Source: Planctomycetes bacterium UBA4800 (GTDB lineage Bacteria; Planctomycetota; UBA8108; UBA8890; UBA8898). From it: a DNA stretch of 7,085 nt. Below, piece by piece: positions 1 through 5,638 of this stretch (position 1 is its first letter; each line of letters opens with the position of its first letter). The stretch covers positions 1 through 7,085 of the forward strand of contig DHGK01000047.1 of NCBI GenBank assembly GCA_002402755.1, written 5' to 3'. The position numbers were made by a program, and so were the translations under genes. The notes under the pieces were generated by a model, which was given only the letters and a program-made list of their open reading frames with translations, had not been told where the DNA came from and made no database searches.

Positions 1-6
1 GAAAAC

Positions 7-84
7 CGGGGACAGTCACTGATTTGTCATCTGGACAGGTAGCAGGTCCCCGGGCCTGGGGTGACAAATCAGTGACTGTCCCCG
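7..84. repeat. REPIN-like inverted repeat pair
   Basis: Two arms, 7-29 and 62-84, are perfect reverse complements over 23 bp, and each carries the core GGGGACAGTCACTGATTTG (or its complement). The 32-nt spacer (30-61) contains a second motif, GGTAGCAGGTCCCC (38-51), which ends in the same GTCCCC as the arms. A single strand could fold into a long hairpin. Two short palindrome-like units in inverted orientation match the layout of REP doublets (REPINs), which are mobilised in trans by REP-associated tyrosine transposases. No transposase gene is present in the window, so the family link is an inference from architecture and core sequence. The hairpin could also act as a transcript end for the minus-strand operon that runs into it. 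Confidence 0.75.
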
Positions 85-89
85 AATTA

Positions 90-111
90 AAATCGGTGAC
101 TGTCCCCGATT
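90..111. repeat. Third copy of the GGGGACAGTCAC repeat
   Basis: Positions 90-109 repeat 66-85 in direct orientation at a 24-nt offset with a single mismatch (A71 versus G95). This copy has its own short terminal dyad, AATCGG at 91-96 and CCGATT at 106-111, flanking TGACTGTCC-type core sequence. It abuts and supplies bases to the stop codon of the minus-strand gene ending at 110. Together with the inverted pair to its left it makes a three-unit cluster in just over 100 bp. Confidence 0.7.
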
Positions 112-817
112 AGCCCCCTAGCCATTGCCTTGCCGAGATCTTCCACTCGGCCGGGCTTTCGGGCGGCAGGGAGATGACGAGCGCCGCATCGTTCCGGAGC
201 ACGATCGCCTTGGCCGAGCCGTCGGCGTACACGACGAGCACGGCCGCGCCGTCGGGCGCCTCGTGCTCGCTGACGCGGCCGACGGGCCGGTCCTCCCAGA
301 GACGCAGCTTGGCCAGGAGGCGCGCGGCGTAGGCGCTGCGCTCGGCGAGCGGCCAGCGCATCCGGAACTGCGCGGGCGTCGTCCTGATGATGTCCTTGAG
401 AATGCCGCGTTCGTCGACACTGCCGCGCGGCGCGGCGCCCGTCTCCCGCAGCTCCTCCAGGTACAAGCTGCGGACGAAATCGGCGGGCATGCGCCGGTAC
501 GCGATGCTGCCCTCGGGGAGCACCGCGACGAACACGTCGTCCTTCCGGTGGATCTCGCAGCGCGCACCGGCCGGGACCGGGATAGAAGTCCCGTCCTTCA
601 CCACCCAATCGCACGTCGACTCGGCCGCCGCCGCCGCGGGCGCGGGATAGGCGCCCACGATCCCGCCGCGGACGTAGAGACTCTCATCGTCGAAGCGCTT
701 CTGGAAGGTGTAGTAGAAGGCGAGCGGGCCGATCCAGAACGCCGCCCAGATGCACAGGCCTCCGCCCGCGGCCAGAAGGATGAGCGCGCGCCGAGACGGC
801 CTGCCGGTGAACGCCAT
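110..817 (-). CDS. Membrane-anchored protein of unknown function
   Basis: I do not recognise this 235-residue protein. It has a short Arg-containing N-terminus (GRPSRR), then one hydrophobic segment at about residues 11-38 rich in Leu, Ala, Gly, Trp and Phe. This is probably an uncleaved signal anchor. The remaining roughly 195 residues are soluble, mixed alpha/beta in appearance, and probably face the periplasm or exterior. They begin with an Ala/Pro-rich linker (about residues 57-65) and contain two Cys (in STCDW and ARCEI) that might form a disulfide. The start is well supported: AGGAGG lies at 825-830 on the minus strand, 7 nt before the ATG. The gene lies 54 nt downstream of the ADP-ribosylglycohydrolase-like gene on the same strand and is probably co-transcribed with it. 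Its TAA stop (110-112) overlaps the third repeat copy, so the C-terminus may have been cut or altered by repeat insertion. No function is assigned. Confidence 0.75.
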   Translation of the reverse strand: MAFTGRPSRRALILLAAGGGLCIWAAFWIGPLAFYYTFQKRFDDESLYVRGGIVGAYPAPAAAAAESTCDWVVKDGTSIPVPAGARCEIHRKDDVFVAVLPEGSIAYRRMPADFVRSLYLEELRETGAAPRGSVDERGILKDIIRTTPAQFRMRWPLAERSAYAARLLAKLRLWEDRPVGRVSEHEAPDGAAVLVVYADGSAKAIVLRNDAALVISLPPESPAEWKISARQWLGG

Positions 818-850
818 GAGGCTCCCTCCTCGTCGTGATGCGAACGAGGA
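818..850 (-). promoter_or_regulatory. Shine-Dalgarno site partly inside a hairpin
   Basis: The minus-strand leader before the ATG at 817 holds AGGAGG (825-830). Seven bases, 827-833, can pair with 844-850 (TCCTCGT with ACGAGGA) across a 10-nt loop, which would cover the first four bases of the Shine-Dalgarno site. The upstream gene ends only 22 nt before the hairpin. Ribosomes finishing that gene could open the stem and so couple the two translations. The pairing is visible in the sequence; the regulatory role is inference. Confidence 0.35.
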
Positions 851-871
851 CGCGGTCTCGCGCCGCGCGCG

Positions 872-2548
872 TCACTCGCTCACGATCGCGATCGACGCCC
901 AGTAGCCGGCCTCGTACGCCCAGCCGCTCGCCTGGTTGACGAGTTCCAGGCGCACCGTCTTCCCGGCGTATGCCGAGAGGTCGACCGAGACCGCGCGCCA
1001 GCCGTCCTTCGCCGTGTCCTTGCCGATCGTGTCCTTGAAGAGCTCGGCGCCGTCCGCCTTGACGGCGAGCACCCAGTCGCCCTGCTCGTGATGGCCGACC
1101 TGGAGCGCGAGCGTCGTCTTCTTGCCGGCGGGAATGCGCGCCTCCTGCGAGAGCGTGCACGCGACCGTCGTGCTCTGCGGATGCGTCACGAGGACGTTCT
1201 TCCTGCCGCGCAGCTCGGGACGCAGCCCCGGGTCCATGTCCGCGCCGCAGCCGGCGACCTTCCAGCCCGGCGCGAAGGTCTTCAGCGCGCGCGCGATGTC
1301 GGTCACGGCCGTGATCTTCTCCATCTCCTCGGCGGTGAAGCGGCTGCCGGCGATCGGCCCCGGCTCCCAGCACTGCTCGAGCGCGGTCGGCACGGGCGCG
1401 GCGACCGGGATCACGAAGCGTTCCTCGCCGTTCTCGACGACGATCTTCCCGCCGGCCTTGACGACCGCCTGCCGCGCGAGCTTCTCGCAGGCCGCGAGGA
1501 GCTTGGGGACGTTGTAGGCGGTGTGGCTGAAGACGCCCTCCTCGTTCAGGGCCGAGGAGAAGCGCGCGGGGAGCTTCGAGAAGCCGATGCTCGTGAAGAG
1601 GACGCCGCCCGAGTTCGCGGGGTTGCAGTCCGAGTCCTGGCCGCAGCGGCACGAGATCACGATCGTCGCGTCAGGATCGCGGTTCCCGTACAGGAGGCCG
1701 ATCGCGATGTACGCGGCGTTGATCTTGGCGTCGATGTTGAAGTCGGCTTCGGGGCCCGTGCAGGAGAACCGCCGGTAGGCCTTGGTGCGCTGGTACTTCT
1801 GCTCGACCATTTCCCAGGTCTTCTCCCAGTCGTCGGGGTACGCCTTCCACCAGGCGCAGACATCGCGGATCGTCTCGGCGAACATGCTCCCGGCGGGCAC
1901 GCAGGCCAGGCCGGCCTGGACGATCTTCAGCGGATCCTGCTCGAAGAACGCCTCGGCGTACATGCCGCCGACGAACTGCCCGCCGTAGACCCCGTCGCCG
2001 TAGTTCATCAGGCGCCCGAACTTCTCCCCCAGCGCGATCGCGATGTTCGGGAGCCCCGGCGCGATGAGGCCCGAGAAGTCGGCCTCGATCTGGTAGTCGA
2101 TGTCATCGGCGTGCGTGTTGAAGCGGGGGTGGCCCGAGTCGGGCGGCGCGATGCCGCTCCTGAGGTTCTGGCGGCCGGCGTGGTTGGCGTGCCAGAGCGG
2201 GTAGGCGCTGTTGGCGAAGTCGATCCCCGCCTGGCGGATCGGGACATCGAGGCCGTGCAGCTCCATCGAGCGCACGAACGTCATCTCCACGTAGATGTCG
2301 TCCTGGTTGAACTGGTTGATGAGCTCCGGCTTCCAGGCGGGCATGGCATCGGCCGGTATGACCTTCCCCTTCCACTTGAACTCGGTCGGGCCGCCCCAGC
2401 CGACCCCGGCCATCTGACCGATCCAGCCGGCCTTCATCTTGTCGCGGTACTCGGCGACCGAGAGCGTCCGGACGGCGTCGGCGGCGCCGGCGGTTGCGGC
2501 GGCCGCCACCACGAAGGATACTGCGCGTGCGATCATCGAACGTTGCAT
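872..2548 (-). CDS. Secreted ADP-ribosylglycohydrolase-family protein
   Basis: This 558-residue protein resembles the ADP-ribosylglycohydrolase (ARH/DraG) fold, a family of Mg-dependent enzymes that cleave ADP-ribose from proteins or small molecules. An N-terminal signal peptide (about residues 1-23, cleavage near AGAADA) predicts export. Family-like features follow in order: GWIGQMAGVGWGG (41-53), QDDIYVEM (82-89) at the position of the first metal motif, an Asp-rich stretch HADDIDYQIEAD (146-157), NYGDGVYGGQFVGGMYAEAF (182-201), and GQDSDCNPANSGG (303-315) in place of the usual GxDTDT metal motif. The last roughly 115 residues look like a beta-rich, jelly-roll or carbohydrate-binding type domain, making the protein longer than a plain ARH domain of about 300 residues. 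The start is supported by AGGAG at 2556-2560, 7 nt upstream, and by a promoter just beyond. It is probably the first gene of an operon with the gene ending at 110. Because the protein is exported, the substrate may be a glycoside or nucleoside-like compound rather than an ADP-ribosylated protein. The family call is firm; the substrate is unknown. Confidence 0.88.
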   Translation of the reverse strand: MQRSMIARAVSFVVAAAATAGAADAVRTLSVAEYRDKMKAGWIGQMAGVGWGGPTEFKWKGKVIPADAMPAWKPELINQFNQDDIYVEMTFVRSMELHGLDVPIRQAGIDFANSAYPLWHANHAGRQNLRSGIAPPDSGHPRFNTHADDIDYQIEADFSGLIAPGLPNIAIALGEKFGRLMNYGDGVYGGQFVGGMYAEAFFEQDPLKIVQAGLACVPAGSMFAETIRDVCAWWKAYPDDWEKTWEMVEQKYQRTKAYRRFSCTGPEADFNIDAKINAAYIAIGLLYGNRDPDATIVISCRCGQDSDCNPANSGGVLFTSIGFSKLPARFSSALNEEGVFSHTAYNVPKLLAACEKLARQAVVKAGGKIVVENGEERFVIPVAAPVPTALEQCWEPGPIAGSRFTAEEMEKITAVTDIARALKTFAPGWKVAGCGADMDPGLRPELRGRKNVLVTHPQSTTVACTLSQEARIPAGKKTTLALQVGHHEQGDWVLAVKADGAELFKDTIGKDTAKDGWRAVSVDLSAYAGKTVRLELVNQASGWAYEAGYWASIAIVSE

Positions 2549-2586
2549 GGGGGTGCTCCTTTTTTCACGCGGTCACATGTGCGTGC

Positions 2587-2616
2587 ATTGTACGCGGCGC
2601 GCGGGAATGCGCGCAA
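2587..2616 (-). promoter_or_regulatory. Sigma70-like promoter for the ARH-like gene
   Basis: Read on the minus strand, TTGCGC (2611-2616) and TACAAT (2587-2592) are separated by 18 bp. TACAAT differs from the -10 consensus at one base and stands out in GC-rich DNA. Transcription would begin near 2580, giving a leader of about 32 nt that contains A-rich sequence and AGGAG before the ATG at 2548. Confidence 0.55.
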
Positions 2617-2637
2617 GCGGGAAACGATCCGTTGCGC
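2611..2637. promoter_or_regulatory. Imperfect dyad spanning both divergent -35 boxes
   Basis: GCGCAAGCGG (2611-2620) and CCGTTGCGC (2629-2637) are reverse complements apart from one extra G at 2617. The outer GCGCAA/TTGCGC hexamers are the -35 boxes of the minus- and plus-strand promoters. A regulator bound here would block or affect both, but the symmetry could also simply reflect two similar -35 boxes facing away from each other. Confidence 0.35.
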
Positions 2638-2660
2638 ACGTTCGAACGGGCAGCGATAAT
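2632..2660 (+). promoter_or_regulatory. Sigma70-like promoter for the lipoprotein/lipid kinase operon
   Basis: TTGCGC (2632-2637) and GATAAT (2655-2660) are separated by an optimal 17 bp. GATAAT differs from the -10 consensus at one base. Transcription would start near 2667, leaving a leader of about 42 nt before the GTG start at 2709. The -35 box is identical to that of the divergent promoter. Confidence 0.55.
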
Positions 2661-2666
2661 GAGGCT

Positions 2667-2686
2667 CGTGCGGCGAATGCCGCACG
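2667..2686 (+). promoter_or_regulatory. Hairpin at the predicted 5' end of the mRNA
   Basis: CGTGCGGC (2667-2674) and GCCGCACG (2679-2686) form a perfect 8-bp stem closed by a GAAT loop. It begins about where transcription from the promoter at 2632-2660 should start and ends 10 nt before the Shine-Dalgarno site. Such a 5'-terminal stem could protect the transcript from decay. No T-run follows, so it does not look like a terminator. Confidence 0.5.
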
Positions 2687-2696
2687 GTGCAGGCAG

Positions 2697-2702
2697 CGGA
2701 GG
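2697..2702 (+). promoter_or_regulatory. Shine-Dalgarno site fixing the GTG start at 2709
   Basis: CGGAGG lies 6 nt upstream of GTG at 2709. An in-frame ATG at 2607 exists but lies upstream of the predicted promoter, lacks a similar site, and would put about 34 charged residues in front of the lipoprotein signal peptide. Confidence 0.6.
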
Positions 2703-2708
2703 CAGCTC

Positions 2709-3188
2709 GTGCGAAGCGCGGCGTTCTTCTGTGCGTGCGTGATGGTCGCGGCGGCAGGCTGCCGGGGACCGGCGGGCGAGCCCGCGGATGCCGGCGCCGC
2801 GTTCGCGGCGGCGCTCGCGGCCGGCGAGGCCGGACGGGCTCAGTACCTCGATCTCCTGACGGACGAGGCCCGCGCGGCGTGCGAGGCGCTCGACCCGAGC
2901 GAGTGGTGGGGGCCCCTGCCGCCTCCCCGCGAGTGCACGGTCGCGCGCAGCGAGACGTCGGGCGACACGGCGACCGTGACGCTTGCCGCCGTCACCGCGG
3001 AGGGGAAAGCCGCGACGGTCGTCCTGGGCCTGCGCCTCGAGCGCGGGCGGTGGAGGCTCTTCGCGCTCGGCGATGAGACGCGACTGCTCGCCATCGCGGA
3101 GATGGCGCGGGTTCTCAAGGCGACGGCCGCCGGTTTTCCCGGGGGCGCCGCGCACGGGGGCGCGGCGGCAGGAGAGGCGCAGCCGTGA
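2709..3188 (+). CDS. Small lipoprotein, possibly NTF2-like
   Basis: From the GTG at 2709 this encodes 159 residues. Residues 1-17 form a short lipoprotein signal peptide (VRSAAFF, then a hydrophobic stretch) ending in the lipobox AAGC, with Cys18 as the lipidated residue; the mature protein is about 142 residues and membrane-tethered. After an Ala/Gly/Pro-rich linker, the region starting FAAALAAGEAGRAQYLDLLT and the later beta-rich part (TATVTLAAV, then RWRLFAL) suggest a small cone-shaped NTF2-like or DUF4878-type fold, in which a helix holding a count of residues 'used up' is followed by a curved sheet. That fold call is tentative. The C-terminal tail is Gly/Ala-rich. The TGA stop overlaps the GTG start of the lipid kinase gene by 4 nt (GTGA), so the two are translated together. 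The specific function is unknown. Confidence 0.72.
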   Translation: MRSAAFFCACVMVAAAGCRGPAGEPADAGAAFAAALAAGEAGRAQYLDLLTDEARAACEALDPSEWWGPLPPPRECTVARSETSGDTATVTLAAVTAEGKAATVVLGLRLERGRWRLFALGDETRLLAIAEMARVLKATAAGFPGGAAHGGAAAGEAQP

Positions 3189-4066
3189 AGGTGCTCGTCG
3201 TTGGCAATCCGATCGCGGGCGGGGGGCAGGCGGCGGGGAAGATCGAGGCCCTTGCCGGGCTGCTGCGCGCGGGCGGACATACGGCGGAAGTGTTCCTGAC
3301 CGCCGCCGCGGGCGATGCGCGGGCGCGCGCGGCGGCGCTCGAACCCGGCACGGACGCGCTCGTCGCCGCCGGGGGCGACGGGACGCTCAACGAGGTCCTG
3401 AACGGCCTTCGGGAGCCGTTCGGAATGCCGATCGGATTCCTGCCGGCCGGCACCGCCAACGTGACCGCGCGCGAGCTCGGCCTGGACGGAACCCCCGAGG
3501 AGATCGTGCGGCTGATCGATGCCGGCGCCGTGCGGCGCATCGACGTGGGGCGCGCCGGCGCGCGGCGCTTCCTCATGCTTGCGAGCGTGGGATTCGACGC
3601 GCTCGTGATCGAGGAGGACGTGCGGCGCCGCCGCAGCGCCCATCGTTTCGTTCGGTTCGCCGTCCCGATCGCGAGGGCGTTGTGGCGCTATCGGGCCCCG
3701 GCGCTCAGCGTGGCCGTCGATGGCGGGCCGCCCGTGAGCGGCACGCTGGCGATCGTGAGCAAGACGCCGCACTACGGCGGGTTCTTCAACCTGGCGCGCG
3801 GCGCGCGCTGCGACTCGGGGCTGTTCGAGGTGACGGTGTGCGCGCGGGGCTCGCGGGCGGCCCTCGTCGTGTACGCCCTGGCGGCGCTGTGCGGCCGCAT
3901 GGAGCGCCTCGGCAGCGTGCGGATGCTTCGCGGGACCCGCGTGGCGGTCGAAGCCGGGGAGCCCGTGCCGGTCGAGGTCGACGGGGAGTCTTTCGGCACG
4001 ACGCCGGTGACGTTCGAGCTCGCGCCCGGGGCGCTGCCGTTCCTGGCGCCGCCCCTCCGTTCCTGA
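3185..4066 (+). CDS. Diacylglycerol kinase-family lipid kinase
   Basis: This 293-residue protein belongs to the DagK/YegS/BmrU lipid kinase family (DAGK catalytic domain, NAD-kinase-like fold), which transfers phosphate from ATP to diacylglycerol or related lipids at the inner face of the membrane. Visible motifs are NPIAGGG (8-14), the nucleotide-binding GGDGTLNEV (63-71), LPAGTAN (86-92), YGGFFNLARGA with a following CDSGLFEV in the second, beta-rich domain, and VDGE (265-268) near the C-terminus. Length is normal for the family and no key motif is missing. There is no signal peptide or membrane helix, consistent with a peripheral membrane enzyme. The GTG start at 3185 overlaps the preceding lipoprotein stop, and there is no independent strong Shine-Dalgarno site in the GC-rich sequence just upstream, so translation probably depends on the lipoprotein gene. 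The substrate could be diacylglycerol, phosphatidylglycerol or a sphingoid-type lipid; the sequence alone does not decide. Confidence 0.92.
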   Translation: MKVLVVGNPIAGGGQAAGKIEALAGLLRAGGHTAEVFLTAAAGDARARAAALEPGTDALVAAGGDGTLNEVLNGLREPFGMPIGFLPAGTANVTARELGLDGTPEEIVRLIDAGAVRRIDVGRAGARRFLMLASVGFDALVIEEDVRRRRSAHRFVRFAVPIARALWRYRAPALSVAVDGGPPVSGTLAIVSKTPHYGGFFNLARGARCDSGLFEVTVCARGSRAALVVYALAALCGRMERLGSVRMLRGTRVAVEAGEPVPVEVDGESFGTTPVTFELAPGALPFLAPPLRS

Positions 4067-4104
4067 TGGACAGGGCGGGTGCCATCCCTTATTCTTGAGT
4101 GCAT

Positions 4105-5595
4105 ATGCTGAAGATGAGGATTCTCTACGTTGCGCTGTTATGGCTCCCCTGCGCCGGCTCCCGGGCGTTCGCCGCCTGCCCGGACAGGGATTCGTTGTAC
4201 GGCCCGCGCGTCGTCTACACGCTGCCGTCGAACGACCCCTTCTCGAGCGCCAAGTCGCACGTGCTCGTGTCGGGCGACTACGATGGCGACGGGCTGCTCG
4301 ACTGCTGCGTGCTGAACCGGCTCTCGCCGCACATCTGCATCCTGCGCGGCAACGGCGACGGGACGTTCGGCACCCCGGAAGCCTACGTGCTGCCCTTGTC
4401 CGCGAGCTCGCTCTACGAGGGCATGTGCCAGGGCGATCTTGACGGCGACGGGGACCTGGACTTCGCGGCCGTCGATTTCTACGGCTGCAAGATCGCCGTC
4501 GTGTTCAACGACGGCAATGCCGTGCTCTCGCCTGCCGTCATCTACCCGACCGGCGGCGGCAGCTACCCGCACGGCATCCTGGCCGAAGACATGGACGGGG
4601 ACGGCGACCTCGATCTCGTCGTGACGTACGACATCGCCGCCACCGTCGCCATCTGGAAGAACGACGGCAAGGGCGCCTTCACGCTGTTCAACCTGGTCTC
4701 GACCCAGGGCATGCGCCCCCAGAACGTGGGGCTCGGCGACTTCGACGGCGACGGCGACCTGGACTACGCGGCCGCGAACTCGGAATGGACCGACGGCGGC
4801 GGCCCGCCGAACGTGACCGTCTTCCGGAACGATGGCACGGGCAGGATGGCGTTCGTCGAGAAGATCCTCACGCCGGCCACGTCGGCGCCGTGCTCGTCCC
4901 ACGCACGAGATCTGGATGGCGACGGCTTCCTCGACCTCGTCGTCGGGTCGTGGACCGACGAGTCGCTGTGCGTCCTGTGGGGCGACGGCACGGGCAGGTT
5001 CTCGACGCCGCTGGTGCTGGTCGGGCCGCCGACCTCGACCGCGGTCGAGCCGGCGATCGCCGATCTGGATCAGGACGGCGCGCTGGACATCGTGGTGGCG
5101 CTGTTCGAGCCCATGGCGATCAATCCGAGCAGGTTCGCGCTGATGATCTTCTGGGGCGACGGCGCCCGCGGCTTCACCGCCGGTCCGTTCCTGTACGCCG
5201 GCGTGAATCCGCGCTTTCCCGTTGCCGAGGACTTCGACCGGGACGGCGACCTGGACATCGCCTCGATCCAGTGGTATGCCGGCACGGTCGAGGTGTTCGA
5301 GAACCTGTGCGCATCGGGGCCGCAGTTCATGCGCGGCGACCCGAACGCCGACGGCCGCCGCGACATCTCCGACGCGGTGACCGTGCTCAGGTACCTGTTC
5401 GCGAGCGCGCCCGCGCCCTCGTGCATGGACGGCGCCGACATCAACGACAGCGGCGGCATCGATATCGCGGATGCCGTGACGCTGCTCGGGTACCTCTTCT
5501 CGAGCCTGCCGCCGCCGCCCCCTCCGTTCACGGCCTGCGGTTCCGACCCGACCGAGGATACGCTCGGATGCGACGCGTTTCCGCCCTGCGACTGA
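4105..5595 (+). CDS. Secreted FG-GAP/VCBS propeller with C-terminal dockerin repeats
   Basis: From ATG 4105 the protein has 496 residues. A signal peptide (about 1-23, ending SRAFA before ACPD) predicts export. Seven DxDxDG-type calcium motifs begin at about residues 58, 111, 162, 212, 269, 320 and 376 (e.g. DYDGDGLLD, DLDGDGDLD, DFDRDGDLD). They fall about 50 apart, as expected for a seven-bladed FG-GAP/VCBS beta-propeller. Two dockerin type I-like loops follow: DPNADGRRDISD from about 412 and DINDSGGIDIAD from about 445, each leading into a helix with AVTVLRYLF or AVTLLGYLF. The tail has six prolines and then Cys residues around DPTEDTLGC and FPPC. Propellers of this kind usually bind ligands or other surface proteins; dockerins bind cohesins. 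GTG 4099 and ATG 4114 are alternative starts; no strong Shine-Dalgarno site decides (weak TTGAG 5 nt before 4105), and all keep the signal peptide. The gap to the lipid kinase is only 38 nt with no clear promoter, so read-through from that operon is likely. Confidence 0.88.
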   Translation: MLKMRILYVALLWLPCAGSRAFAACPDRDSLYGPRVVYTLPSNDPFSSAKSHVLVSGDYDGDGLLDCCVLNRLSPHICILRGNGDGTFGTPEAYVLPLSASSLYEGMCQGDLDGDGDLDFAAVDFYGCKIAVVFNDGNAVLSPAVIYPTGGGSYPHGILAEDMDGDGDLDLVVTYDIAATVAIWKNDGKGAFTLFNLVSTQGMRPQNVGLGDFDGDGDLDYAAANSEWTDGGGPPNVTVFRNDGTGRMAFVEKILTPATSAPCSSHARDLDGDGFLDLVVGSWTDESLCVLWGDGTGRFSTPLVLVGPPTSTAVEPAIADLDQDGALDIVVALFEPMAINPSRFALMIFWGDGARGFTAGPFLYAGVNPRFPVAEDFDRDGDLDIASIQWYAGTVEVFENLCASGPQFMRGDPNADGRRDISDAVTVLRYLFASAPAPSCMDGADINDSGGIDIADAVTLLGYLFSSLPPPPPPFTACGSDPTEDTLGCDAFPPCD

Positions 5596-5618
5596 GCGGC
5601 GTTTTCCCGGACGGCACG

Positions 5619-5635
5619 CGGCGCGTTGCGCGCCG
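5619..5635. terminator. Possible bidirectional terminator hairpin between convergent genes
   Basis: CGGCGCG (5619-5625) and CGCGCCG (5629-5635) form a 7-bp GC stem with a TTG loop in the 43-nt gap between two convergent genes. It has no T-run on either strand, so it is not a classical intrinsic terminator. The position is right for one, but short GC stems arise easily in this composition. Confidence 0.25.
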
Positions 5636-5638
5636 GCG

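Noticed and set aside
7..111. CRISPR array
   Set aside because: The repeats are partly inverted, spacing differs (32 nt versus 5-6 nt), there are only three copies, and no cas genes are present.
1088..2659. 523-codon open frame on the plus strand opposite the ARH-like gene
   Set aside because: It is antisense to a gene with clear family motifs, signal peptide, promoter and Shine-Dalgarno site. The translation is Arg/Gly/Ala-rich with no recognisable domain, as expected for a shadow frame in GC-rich DNA.
2607..2708. Upstream extension of the lipoprotein gene from the in-frame ATG at 2607
   Set aside because: It starts before the predicted promoter, has no good Shine-Dalgarno site, and would bury the lipoprotein signal peptide behind a charged N-terminus.
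4065..4096. Possible intrinsic terminator after the lipid kinase gene
   Set aside because: The stem is only 5 bp (GATGG 4065-4069 with CCATC 4082-4086) with a 12-nt loop, and the following sequence is an interrupted T-rich stretch. Too weak to call.
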